Part shown: positions 26,303 to 36,100 of the stretch, in pieces
Layout of the letters: each line of letters opens with the position of its first letter
Numbering within the stretch: position 1 is the stretch's first letter
NCBI GenBank assembly: GCA_963703355.1
Contig: OY969813.1
Coordinates: 3,410,001 to 3,474,000, forward strand
Length of the DNA stretch: 64,000 nucleotides
Origin: Puia sp963703355
GTDB lineage: Bacteria; Bacteroidota; Bacteroidia; Chitinophagales; Chitinophagaceae
Direction of reading: 5' to 3'
Translations under genes and position numbers: made by a program
Notes under the pieces: generated by a model
Databases searched by the model: none
Told to the model about the DNA's origin: nothing
Seen by the model: only the letters and a program-made list of their open reading frames with translations

Positions 26303-27853
26303 TTATTTCATCACCCCCGTAAGCTCTGTCTTTTTCGACCCATAGTCAAAACTCCGCTCGATGTCTATCGTTATTTTATTTCCGTCAAAGTGACAGGTAG
26401 TAATCTCTGAATGGGGGCTTTCAATATAACGCATCTCCATCACCAATGTTTGATCGTCTTTCCAATAAAAATTGGATGCAATTTTATAAGGTGATAGTAT
26501 CGCCCAGTTTTCTTTGGCTGCCGAAACCAGCGAAGGACCCGGTTTATTAGTCTGTCCGGTTTTCCAAAATCCCGCACCATAGTATAAATTGTAGGTGTCA
26601 GCATTTGTATTCATGATGAAATGACAAATGCTGTCTGTAATCTGGATGCTAACAGAACCAATTTGATTTGCGTTTGGATCAAGAATGAAATACTTATTCA
26701 GTTTCCTGTTTGCATTATAAGCAGTGAAACTTCCGGCATTTGGCCTGAGCGCCAACGTTGACAATTTCGCTTTTAACGCATACAATGATTTTGGGTCTTC
26801 AGGCAGTTTGCTCTTTTTAATTGCAGGCAGCAAATTATCCCAAACAAGATTGATCTCATTTTGCATATTCTGTGTTTCGGCCTGGATAGCGATTACCACA
26901 TCCTGTTCCGGCATTACGATGATATACTGGCCGAATGCGCCATCCGCACGGTAAGCATTATGTCGGCAACGCCATATCTGATAACAATAGCCCTGTTCCC
27001 AGTCACTCGAATCTTTTTTATCCTGCGCTAATCCGGGATGTTGAATAATTTTTGTTGAAGTAGCTTCTTCAGCCCAGCCGGCGGGTAGTACCTGCACGCC
27101 GTTCCAGATTCCCTTTTGTAAATATAACTGGCCGAGTTTTGCCATGTCTTCAGTTTTTACACGCAATCCCCACCCACCCGTATTTATACTCATGAGATTT
27201 TCTTCCCAATCCATACCCGAAATTCCCAGTGGATCAAAAAGTCTGGGTTTGAGGTAGTCTATTTCTTTTTGGCCAGTAACTTTTTGTATGATGGCCGATA
27301 ACATGAATGTTCCGATACTATTGTACAAAAACACGGAACCTGGTTTGTTAACTATCGGAGTCGCGAGAAAAGCCTTTACCCAATTCTTCGAGAGGCCGGG
27401 AATGGAAGAAGGTTCGGGTTCCTGCCCATCAGACATAGTCAAAACGTCCTTAACCGTCAGTGCAGCCAGGTTTGGCGAAATAGAGTCGGGCAGATCATTG
27501 GGAAAAAAGGAAATTACCTTGTCGGTTAGTTTGATTTTGTTTTCGCTTATAGCAAATCCAATGGCTGTAGAAGTAAAAGTTTTACTGGCAGAATACAAGG
27601 TATGACGCAGCGCAGTTTTGTATGGATCCCACCATCCTTCGGCGATCACCTTACCATGACGAAGTATCATGAAACTGTGCAATTCATTTTTGCTTTTCTC
27701 TACAGCATCGACGAAACGGGATATCCCCGCCGACGATACACCTTCTGCTTCTGGCGTACTTCTGGGAAGGCCAGTACCATTTTGGGCTGAAAGTGCATTG
27801 GTGAACAGGGAGAACACCAGCGTCAAAAGAATGAACATTGCTTTTTTGATCAT
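26303..27853 (-). CDS. Exported serine hydrolase, class C beta-lactamase-like
   Basis: 516 residues with a signal peptide ending LSAQ. The SxxK nucleophile is Ser88-Ala-Ser-Lys91, the second motif is Tyr-Asn-Ser in FLYNSIGTF near 200, and GAFGQY takes the place of the third (KTG/HTG) motif. This is the beta-lactamase/esterase EstB/DD-peptidase-like group (COG1680). The C-terminal 150 residues form an extra beta-rich domain. In this group roles range from esterase to D-amino-acid peptidase, and antibiotic resistance should not be assumed. It is divergent from the ATP-grasp cluster and convergent with the amylase. Confidence 0.87.
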   Translation of the reverse strand: MIKKAMFILLTLVFSLFTNALSAQNGTGLPRSTPEAEGVSSAGISRFVDAVEKSKNELHSFMILRHGKVIAEGWWDPYKTALRHTLYSASKTFTSTAIGFAISENKIKLTDKVISFFPNDLPDSISPNLAALTVKDVLTMSDGQEPEPSSIPGLSKNWVKAFLATPIVNKPGSVFLYNSIGTFMLSAIIQKVTGQKEIDYLKPRLFDPLGISGMDWEENLMSINTGGWGLRVKTEDMAKLGQLYLQKGIWNGVQVLPAGWAEEATSTKIIQHPGLAQDKKDSSDWEQGYCYQIWRCRHNAYRADGAFGQYIIVMPEQDVVIAIQAETQNMQNEINLVWDNLLPAIKKSKLPEDPKSLYALKAKLSTLALRPNAGSFTAYNANRKLNKYFILDPNANQIGSVSIQITDSICHFIMNTNADTYNLYYGAGFWKTGQTNKPGPSLVSAAKENWAILSPYKIASNFYWKDDQTLVMEMRYIESPHSEITTCHFDGNKITIDIERSFDYGSKKTELTGVMK

Positions 27854-28031
27854 AAACCGTCGATAAAAATGAGTTATTAAAATAATGATATTTTATATAT
27901 TAAATGTGTATCGGCATCCAAGCAGGTTGGTTTTATGCACGCCGGGTGTTGAAAACAGGTAGTAAATGTAACCCCTAATTTCGCTATTTTTAAGCGGATG
28001 TTCGCTGACTGCTTTTAGCACATCGGAAATA

Positions 28032-30575
28032 ATGAACCAACACTTACTATCAGAGCCGGTATTCCGGGATTATTTTAATATTCACAAATCATATGGTGAT
28101 TTAGTAGGAGAGGACGGAAATATAAAGCCCCATTGGGAAACGTTGTTTAAAACGTTCTCTAACCTTGGTGATGAGGAAATGATAAACCGTAACAGCGATA
28201 CCCTTCGCTTACTCAAAGAAAATGGTGTTACCTATAATATCTACGGAGATCCCAATGGAATGAATCGTCCGTGGAAACTCGACAATATTCCTTTTCTTAT
28301 CAGTAAGGAAGAATGGAATTCCATTGAATCAGGTCTTACGCAGAGAGCGCAACTTCTAAATCTTATACTGGAGGATATTTATGGGGAAAGACGACTTCTG
28401 AAAAAAGGAATACTGCCCATGGAGCTTGTTTATAATCATGCGGGCTTTCTCCGTCCCTGCAATGGAATCAAACAACCTGGTAAACACCGCCTGATTTTAT
28501 ACTCTGCGGATATTGCAAAAAGTACCACCGGGAAACTCTGGGTAGTGAACGACCGTACACAGGCACCGTCAGGATCGGGATATGCGCTGGAAAACCGTAC
28601 TACGATGACGCGTGTTATTCCGGAACTTTTTAACGGATTAAAAGTGCGTCACCTTTCGCCCTATTTCAATGCCCTGAGAAACGGACTCAATGAAATTGCA
28701 CCGCACGAAAAGCTGAATCCGCGAATCGTAATTCTCACACCCGGCTCAAAAAATGAAACTTATTTTGAACATTCTTATTTGTCGTCCTATCTCGGATTTA
28801 CGTTGGTGCAGGGAAACGATCTGATTGTAAAAGACAATTTTGTCTGGCTTAAAACGATGGGTGGTCTGGAAAGGGTTGACGTTATTTTGCGAAGGGTAGA
28901 TGATATCTACTGCGACCCGCTGGAATTAAGATCCGATTCCCAACTTGGCATCCCAGGGTTACTTCAGTGCGTGCGCAGTGGCCATGTAAGTATCGCGAAT
29001 CCTTTGGGAAGCAGCATACTCGAAAATCCAGGGCTGATGCCTTTTCTTCAATTGATATCAAGATATTTTTTGTCTGAAGATCTGATTCTGCCAACCATCG
29101 CGTCCTGGTGGTGTGGTCAGTCAAAAGAACTTCAATATGTGCTGGATAATATGCAGACGCTGGTAATAAAAAAAATACATCGGAATCCAACAGGAAGCTC
29201 GTCTATAGACGGCGCTTCACTGTCGTCTGCTGAAATTGAAGAATGCAGAAGACAAATAAAAGCAAATCCTTCACTGTACGTTGGACAGGAAAAGGTGGAA
29301 ATATCTTTAAGTCCTTCGTTGATTGACGAGCGCATCATTCCTCAGAAAGTTTTATTCAGAAGTTTCCTCGTAAGCAATCAGGACGATTACGTTGCCATGG
29401 CGGGAGGACTCGTCAGGTCGTCCGCCAATGCCGGTAATTTTAATATTTCCAGTCAGATGGGCGGATTCAGTAAAGATGCATGGGTGATTTCACCTGAGCC
29501 GGGACGTGTAGTAACGGTACTAAATGAAATTCCGGAAGGGGTAGCCGAAACTTACAATGATATGTTACCCAGTCACGCTGCTGAGAATTTATTCTGGGTA
29601 GGAAGATATACGGAACGGTTATTGGGTAATGCCCGCTTTCTCAGAACAGTGATGCAGTTTTTAGCTGAGGGGAATAAACTGATTAACGACAATAATAAGC
29701 AAACTGAAAAATATCTTCTGGAAGCATTTACAAGATACAGTTTCACTTTACCGGGATTCGTGGGAGAAAAAGCAGAAGAACTCTTTGAGGATCCGTGGAA
29801 AGAATTAAAAGATGTATTATTCAATGAGAAAAGAGCCGGGGGTATTAAATTTAATTTTCTTCAGTTTCATAAAGCCATTCATGAAGTAAGAGATCATTGG
29901 TCGACAGACACCTGGCGCGTTGTACGTGGTATGGAGGAACAATTACAGAATGGTATTCCTTTAACACATCACGGACATCTGCAGATGATCCATACCCTGG
30001 ATGATCTGATAACATCAACAGTAGCGTTTATCGGATTAAACCGCGAAAGTATCTCACGTGAGCAGGGTTGGATTATGCTGGATCTGGGAAGGAAAATTGA
30101 ACAAAGTCTTTTAGTGATTACAATGTTGAAAACAACGATGGTTAAAAAATACAATGATCAGGTGGAATACAATCTTCATCAAAGTGTGTTGATGAGTAAC
30201 GAGGGGCTGGTGAATTACAGATATAAATACAGAAGACCCTTGCAGAATCTGCTGGTGATTGATTTACTATTATTCGATCCCAACAATCCCCGGTCGCTAA
30301 CCTATCAAGTTGTAAGACTGAAATCTTATCTCAGAAATCTTCCAAAAACCAATGGGGGACAGTCCATGTACGAATATGAAAGATTGATTTTGCAGGCTGA
30401 CAATCTGTTAAAACAAACGGGTAAAAATGAACTTTCTGTGGCGGAGGGAGACAGATATAAAAATCTGGAAATATTTTTATCCGAACTTTATCATATCCTA
30501 TCGGCTATTCCCGGTATGATTTCCAAAGCTTACTTCAAACATGAGCTGACATCAAAATCGATTATTCTGCGATAA
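28032..30575 (+). CDS. Circularly permuted ATP-grasp protein fused to alpha-E domain
   Basis: 847 residues combining two proteins that are often separate. Residues about 60-480 are the circularly permuted type 2 ATP-grasp (COG2308 type), with EDIYGERRLL, ILTPG, and VDVILRRVDDIYCDPLEL as typical stretches. Residues about 510-840 are the helical alpha-E domain (COG2307 type), beginning PSHAAENLFWVGRYTERLLGNAR. ATP-grasp enzymes join a carboxylate to an amine via acyl phosphate; this family has been predicted to make peptide tags or peptide metabolites. The transglutaminase gene follows after 18 bases, and the metallopeptidase after that. No signal peptide is seen, so it is cytoplasmic. Confidence 0.9.
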   Translation: MNQHLLSEPVFRDYFNIHKSYGDLVGEDGNIKPHWETLFKTFSNLGDEEMINRNSDTLRLLKENGVTYNIYGDPNGMNRPWKLDNIPFLISKEEWNSIESGLTQRAQLLNLILEDIYGERRLLKKGILPMELVYNHAGFLRPCNGIKQPGKHRLILYSADIAKSTTGKLWVVNDRTQAPSGSGYALENRTTMTRVIPELFNGLKVRHLSPYFNALRNGLNEIAPHEKLNPRIVILTPGSKNETYFEHSYLSSYLGFTLVQGNDLIVKDNFVWLKTMGGLERVDVILRRVDDIYCDPLELRSDSQLGIPGLLQCVRSGHVSIANPLGSSILENPGLMPFLQLISRYFLSEDLILPTIASWWCGQSKELQYVLDNMQTLVIKKIHRNPTGSSSIDGASLSSAEIEECRRQIKANPSLYVGQEKVEISLSPSLIDERIIPQKVLFRSFLVSNQDDYVAMAGGLVRSSANAGNFNISSQMGGFSKDAWVISPEPGRVVTVLNEIPEGVAETYNDMLPSHAAENLFWVGRYTERLLGNARFLRTVMQFLAEGNKLINDNNKQTEKYLLEAFTRYSFTLPGFVGEKAEELFEDPWKELKDVLFNEKRAGGIKFNFLQFHKAIHEVRDHWSTDTWRVVRGMEEQLQNGIPLTHHGHLQMIHTLDDLITSTVAFIGLNRESISREQGWIMLDLGRKIEQSLLVITMLKTTMVKKYNDQVEYNLHQSVLMSNEGLVNYRYKYRRPLQNLLVIDLLLFDPNNPRSLTYQVVRLKSYLRNLPKTNGGQSMYEYERLILQADNLLKQTGKNELSVAEGDRYKNLEIFLSELYHILSAIPGMISKAYFKHELTSKSIILR

Positions 30576-30593
30576 ACGGAAGTCACATACAAC

Positions 30594-31466
30594 ATGAAAT
30601 ACACCATTCAGCATACTACGGCTTATACTTATCTGGAGCCGGTTAGTTTGTGCCATAACATTGCCAGGCTGATGCCGCGAGATACAAAGGGTCAAATTTG
30701 CAGGGACACGATTATACAAATAACTCCGCAACCAGACAGGATTAACGAATACGAGGATTTTTTTGGAAATAAAATCATTTATTTTTCTATAGAAAAAGAA
30801 CACTGGGAACTAACCGTACAGGTTACTTCGGAAGTGGAAAGAAAAAGTGGTCGTGTTGTAAGTGAATCAGGTACTTCAGACTCGAAGTTGGACGAACAAA
30901 GAAAAGTAATATCAGAAGATGAACTGCTCGATGTGAAACAATATATATTTGCTACACCCATGACAAGCTGGAATGAAGAAATACTGATCTATGCTTCCAG
31001 GTCATTCACCCCCGACAGATCTGTTTTTGAAGCTGCTGAGGATTTAACGAAAAGAATCTATACTGACTTTGAATATAAACCTGGTCACACTACGATCGCC
31101 ACTCCTTTGTCGGTGGTAATAAAAGAACGGAAAGGTGTATGTCAGGATTTTGCCCATCTGGCCATTGCCTGTTTAAGGTCGGTGGGTTTATCTGCCAGAT
31201 ATGTCAGTGGCTATATTGAAACTTTTTCTCCTGAAGGAGTTGAGAAATTAATAGGTTCGGACGCGTCGCACGCATGGTTTAGTGTATTTATACCCGAAAA
31301 AGGTTGGGTCGATTTTGATCCGACGAATAATAGTATTGTGTCGGATCAGCATATCACGATTGGCTGGGGCAGAGATTATGCCGATATCGCTCCGATGGAA
31401 GGTATTATACTTAGCAGCGGATCACATGAATTGACGGTATCGGTTGATGTAAAGCGGCAGATCTGA
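30594..31466 (+). CDS. Transglutaminase-like protein (COG1305 type)
   Basis: 290 residues. The N-terminal half is the bacterial transglutaminase-like N-domain, beginning YTIQHTTAYTYLEPV. The papain-like triad is Cys183 in KGVCQDFAHL, His226 in DASHAWF and Asp242 in WVDFDPTN, all present. Such proteins act as peptidases or amide-bond transferases. Next to ATP-grasp/alpha-E it is predicted to remove or transfer the peptide made by the ligase. It is cytoplasmic by sequence. Gaps of 18 and 19 bases to its neighbours indicate one operon. Confidence 0.92.
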   Translation: MKYTIQHTTAYTYLEPVSLCHNIARLMPRDTKGQICRDTIIQITPQPDRINEYEDFFGNKIIYFSIEKEHWELTVQVTSEVERKSGRVVSESGTSDSKLDEQRKVISEDELLDVKQYIFATPMTSWNEEILIYASRSFTPDRSVFEAAEDLTKRIYTDFEYKPGHTTIATPLSVVIKERKGVCQDFAHLAIACLRSVGLSARYVSGYIETFSPEGVEKLIGSDASHAWFSVFIPEKGWVDFDPTNNSIVSDQHITIGWGRDYADIAPMEGIILSSGSHELTVSVDVKRQI

Positions 31467-31485
31467 TCATTTTCAATGGCTATTT

Positions 31486-32571
31486 ATGAAACTTTACACT
31501 TGTGGAAATTGTCACAACCTGATTTATTTTGAAAATAATGTATGTCTGCACTGTGGATATTCACTGGGTTTTGATTCCAACACGCTTTCTCTTATCACGC
31601 TGACTTCTGAAAAAGATGGTTTATTCCTGAATGTTCAGAACAAAAGAGATAGTTATCGCTATTGTAAAAATGCAGGCTATGGCGCCTGTAACTGGCTGAT
31701 TCATGACAATAAGGACTTTGAATATTGCCAGGCTTGTGAATTGAATCGTATTATACCGGATCTGGCTATTGAGGAAAATTTGAGAAGATGGAAAAATATT
31801 GAAATAGCCAAACATCGCCTGGTTTACTCCCTGTTGCGGTTACGGCTGCCAGTTAGTAAAAAAAATGACCATGAAGAAGCGGGTATCGCATTTGATTTTT
31901 TAGCTGACACATCACCAAGGGATAAAGTGATTACCGGTCATGACAATGGAGTAATTACACTAAATATTGATGAAGCTGATGAAGCAGCGCGGGTACGCCA
32001 TAAATTGGATCTGGGCGAAAAATACCGAACATTATTGGGTCATTTTCGACATGAGATTGGACATTATTATTGGGAGGTACTGGTGAAAAATAATGAAGAG
32101 ATATTAAAAAAGTATCGATCATTATTTGGAGACGAGGAACCAGATTATAAAAAAGCATTGGAGGCATATTATAAAAACGGCGCTCCTCCCGACTGGAGCG
32201 AGCATTATATAAGTCCTTATTCTACTTCTCATTCCTGGGAGGACTGGGCCGAAACCTGGGCTCATTACCTGCATTTAATGGACACACTGGAAACAGCATT
32301 TTCGTTTGGTATTCGAATACAGCCAGATATGGTGCAGGATACTAAAGCCATTCAGGCTAGTATTCAACAGGATCCATATGATATGACCGATTTTGGTCAG
32401 ATTATCAAGTGGTGGCTGCCCCTGACGTTTGCTGTAAATAGTTTAAACCGCAGTATGGGTCACTCTGATTTTTATCCATTCGTCATTTCAGCACCTGTTG
32501 TTGAAAAACTTCAGTTCATCCATGAACTGTGCCTTCAGAATGCGGGGACCGTGAGTTATCCGAGATGGTGA
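31486..32571 (+). CDS. Zinc-ribbon putative metallopeptidase (Peptidase_Mx / COG4307 type)
   Basis: 361 residues. Cys6, Cys9, Cys20 and Cys23 form an N-terminal zinc ribbon, and Cys60, Cys68, Cys81 and Cys84 can form a second site. HEIGH at 189-193 is the HExxH zinc-protease motif, and Glu in SWEDWAETWAHYLH near 255 is the likely third ligand. It is the third gene of the ATP-grasp operon, where this family is a regular companion. A role in trimming peptide-tagged proteins is a literature-type prediction, not shown. A heptamer repeat array starts 3 bases after its stop codon. Confidence 0.9.
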   Translation: MKLYTCGNCHNLIYFENNVCLHCGYSLGFDSNTLSLITLTSEKDGLFLNVQNKRDSYRYCKNAGYGACNWLIHDNKDFEYCQACELNRIIPDLAIEENLRRWKNIEIAKHRLVYSLLRLRLPVSKKNDHEEAGIAFDFLADTSPRDKVITGHDNGVITLNIDEADEAARVRHKLDLGEKYRTLLGHFRHEIGHYYWEVLVKNNEEILKKYRSLFGDEEPDYKKALEAYYKNGAPPDWSEHYISPYSTSHSWEDWAETWAHYLHLMDTLETAFSFGIRIQPDMVQDTKAIQASIQQDPYDMTDFGQIIKWWLPLTFAVNSLNRSMGHSDFYPFVISAPVVEKLQFIHELCLQNAGTVSYPRW

Positions 32572-32573
32572 GG

Positions 32574-32645
32574 AAGCCTAAAGCCTAAAGCCTAAAGCCT
32601 AAAGCCTAAAGCCTAAAGCCTAAAGCCTAAAGCCTAAAGCCTAAG
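32574..32645 (+). repeat. Ten perfect tandem AAGCCTA heptamers
   Basis: AAGCCTA is repeated ten times without a mismatch from 32574 to 32643, then ends AG. It starts three bases after the metallopeptidase stop. The same heptamer occurs in reverse orientation at 33158-33195, past the four-helix-bundle gene. Confidence 0.95.
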
Positions 32646-32759
32646 TTATTTTACACTTGTGAAGGTCCAATTTATTATTTTTCTTTTGGTTTTTTCCCTA
32701 AAATAAGTGCGTAAATAACTTATTTTTCAATTCAATTTCCAGGTTCCTTTGTTTTAAAT

Positions 32760-33125
32760 ATGAGGAACTATAGTCATTATACCGTTTGGAAATTATCTCA
32801 TGAACTTGTCCAATTCGTTTATAACGAAATCGCACCGATATTCCCTCAAAGTGAAAAATTTGATTTAACCAGGCAAATGAAACGAGCGGCTTATTCAGTT
32901 CCTTTCAATATTGTGGAAGGAAGCGGAAGAAATTCTGAGAAAGATTTTGTTCACTTTCTTGATATATCGCTTGGTTCTATACTGGAACTTGAATATTGTT
33001 GTTTACTGGCAAAAGACTTGTCTTATATAGACCAGGAGGTTTATAAATCTGTGAATAAGAAAGTAAACGACTTAAAGGCTATGCTGATAAAATTGATTAA
33101 ATCAATTCGCGAGTCTGCATCATAA
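32760..33125 (+). CDS. Four-helix bundle protein (S23 / 23S rRNA intervening-sequence type)
   Basis: 121 residues, all predicted helix. The pattern VWKLSHELVQFVYNEI, LTRQMKRAAYSVPFNIVEGSGR and the C-terminal heptad-like LKAMLIKLIKSI fit the four-helix-bundle family known from 23S rRNA intervening sequences, related in fold to Avd proteins of diversity-generating retroelements. It is not inside an rRNA gene here. The gene stands alone between two inverted AAGCCTA arrays, interrupting the ATP-grasp/transglutaminase neighbourhood. Function of such free-standing copies is unknown; nucleic-acid binding through its basic surface is plausible. Confidence 0.88.
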   Translation: MRNYSHYTVWKLSHELVQFVYNEIAPIFPQSEKFDLTRQMKRAAYSVPFNIVEGSGRNSEKDFVHFLDISLGSILELEYCCLLAKDLSYIDQEVYKSVNKKVNDLKAMLIKLIKSIRESAS

Positions 33126-33157
33126 AACGCTTTATTCATAAATTATTTCCCTTCTAC

Positions 33158-33195
33158 TAGGGCTTTAGGCTTTAAGCTTTAGGCTTTAGGCTTAG
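33158..33195 (-). repeat. Inverted copy of the AAGCCTA heptamer array
   Basis: Five units read TAGGCTT-like on the plus strand: one 8-base TAGGGCTT, one TAGGCTT, one TAAGCTT and two more TAGGCTT, then AG. It overlaps the last codons and stop of the minus-strand DUF2126 gene. Orientation is opposite to the array at 32574. Confidence 0.9.
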
Positions 33196-36100
33196 TTCGT
33201 AAATCAAGCGTGTAAGGATAAGACTTATTCGTTTCGGCCGGAGGCGGATCACATAAAAACGGCAATCTGTTTTGTTCGATATAATGTGCAACTATCGCGA
33301 GATAAGGCGCTGGCCGCAAAACATCCTGTGTATGTGACGTATCTCCAAAACGACTAACTCTTCTGGATTCTGCCTCATATGCATTGATGGGGAAAGAATC
33401 ATAATGTCTGCCGCCCGGATGTGCAACAAAATAAGTACATCCGCCAATCGAACGGTTATTCCAGGTGTCCACGATATCGAAAGTCAAAGGTGTGTCCACT
33501 CCGATAGTGGGATGTAAAGCAGACGGCGGCTGCCATGCACGATAGCGTATTCCACAGACGTATTCTTCCTGTATTCCTGTTTCTCTTAACGGCACGCGAT
33601 TGCCATTACACAATAAAACGTATCGTTCGGTTTTCATTCCTTTTAATTTTACCTGCACTCTTTCCAATGAAGAATCGACAAATCGGGCGGTCCCGGAACT
33701 CGACATTTCTTCTCCCAGTACATGCCATGGCTCAATTCCCATCCGAATTTCCATTTCAATACCTGCAATCTTTACTGTGCCGTAGTGTGGGAAACGGAAT
33801 TCAAAAAATGGTTCGAACCAACTCATCTGAAATGGATACCCTGCTTCAGCCAGATCGTTCACTACGTCCTGAATATCTTCATGAACGTAGTGCGGAAGCA
33901 TAAATTTATCGTGTAATTCGGTTCCCCATCTTACGAGATCATGTTTATAGGGTTTGTGCCAGAATTTTGCTATCAGTCCGCGTATCAGTAACATTTGCAA
34001 CAAGCTCATCTGTTTATGCGGAGGCATATCGAATGCACGGAATTCCAGAATGCCGAGCCTGCCCGAAGAAGAATCGGGAGAGTACAACTTGTCTATGCAA
34101 AATTCAGAACGATGTGTATTTCCGGTAATATCGGTGAGCAGGTGTCTGAAAATTCTGTCGACAAGATAAAAAGGAATAAAACCGCGATCAGGTACCTGAC
34201 TGAAAGCAATTTCCATTTCATATAACTTTTCGTCCCTGCCCTCATCTATTCGCGGAGCCTGGCTGGTTGGTCCTATAAATGCACTTGAAAACAAATAGGA
34301 TAATCCCGGATGGTGTTGCCAGTATGTCACAAGACTTTGTAAAAGATCAGGTCTGCGTAACAGGGGACTGTCAGCCGGTTTCGCTCCTCCAATGGTAATA
34401 TGATTCCCTCCGCCAGTACCCGTATGTCTTCCGTCGAGCATAAATTTCTCTGTACCCAATCTTGAGAGAAAAGCCTGTTCATACAGGGTATCCAGGTTAT
34501 AATTTAATTCTTTCCAGCTGGAGGCAGGATGAATATTCACTTCTATCACTCCGGGATCCGGAGACACGATCAATCGTTCCATTCGGTAGTCGCGCGGTGG
34601 TTCATATCCTTCAATACGCACTGGCAGATCGAGTTTTTCTGCAGTGGCTTCAATAGAAGCTACAAGATCCAGGTAGTGTTCCAGATAATCCATTGGTGGA
34701 AGAAAAACATATATAATTCCCTCTCTTGCTTCAACGCAAAGTGCGGTTTTAATCACCGGCACTTCATACAATGGTTTGATATCTTTTTCTTCCTCTTTTA
34801 TTTTCTTTTTATCTTTTCCATCGCCTGCTTTATTCTGATATTTTATTTTTTGTGCAGCTACCGGATGTTCATAAACCAGGCCATACCTGCTGGTGATCGT
34901 CTCGTGATAATTGGCCAGAGCGGGCAGTTCATCAAAAAGACTGCGTTCAACTTTCTGCGGTTCATTATCTTTCGCTACTGCTGGCAGCGAATCAAGCGGA
35001 AGGCGTAAACCGATGGGTGAGTTACCGGGAATCAAAAATAGATGGTTTCTGTTGAGAATCCATTTGCAACTCTGCCATTTGCTGTTGTCGTAATTCCATT
35101 TTAACGGGAGCGTGAAACCAGCCGGGTTATCCAATCCTGCGTCTAATAACTGCGCCAGTGTTCTTCTTTCGACCGATGACTTCAAATTTGTTTTCAGCGG
35201 ATCGATGTTCGGGGGTAATTTTCCTTCTGTCCACAGAAAATAAAAAATGTCTTCATAAGCGGCGCTCACATTGTCGGCACTAACTGCCAGGTGTTTGGCA
35301 AGTTCTTTTGCAAACAATTCTGCGTCCTTCCAATCCGATTTCTTTTTATTTTTTTCATCTGCGATCATCAGGATATTTTTCCAAATAGGGTAATGGTCTT
35401 TTCTCCAAAAGAGACCATACTGCCAGCGGGGAAGGGGCTCTCCGGGATACCATTTTCCCTGGCCAAAATGAATCATGCCATCGGGCCCGAATTTGGAGCG
35501 CAGCCTGAAAATAAGATCCTGGGCTTTCACTCTTTTTTCTGAACCATCCGCTGCTGTATTCCACTGTGCGGATTCCATATCGTCGATAGAAACGAATGTT
35601 GGTTCTCCACCCATTGTCATTCGCAAATTGCCCTTCTCTAAATCTTCATCTATTTTAAAACCGGTAGCGTGTATGGCCGCCCATTGTTCTTCTGAATAAG
35701 GTTTTGTAACTCTTGGGTCTTCGTGAATGCGTGTTACCGTATTCGAGAAAGAAAATGTTGTTTCACACGGATCGGTTGCGCCAACTACCGGAGCAGCGCT
35801 TACATAATCCGGTGTACAGGCCAGCGGAATATGTCCTTCACCCGCGAATAATCCGGATGTCGGATCCAGGCCGATCCATCCTGCGCCGGGTATATAAACT
35901 TCTGTCCAGGCATGCAGATCGGTAAAATCTTTTTCGGGACCTGAAGGTCCGTCGAGTGATTTGATATCCGCGGTCAGTTGTACCAGATAACCTGATACAA
36001 AACGCGCTGCAAGACCCAGCTTCCGGAATATTTGCACGAGCAGCCAGGCCGAGTCGCGGCAGGAACCCAATTTAAGTGTTAGTGTTTCTTCGCATGTTTG

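Noticed and set aside
32574..32645. CRISPR array or telomere-like repeat
   Set aside because: Units are seven bases with no spacers, no cas gene is in the window, and the array is internal.
34529..35008. Plus-strand frame of 159 residues
   Set aside because: It is antisense to the DUF2126 domain; its Phe/Ile-rich composition is a shadow of the Lys/Asp-rich coding strand.
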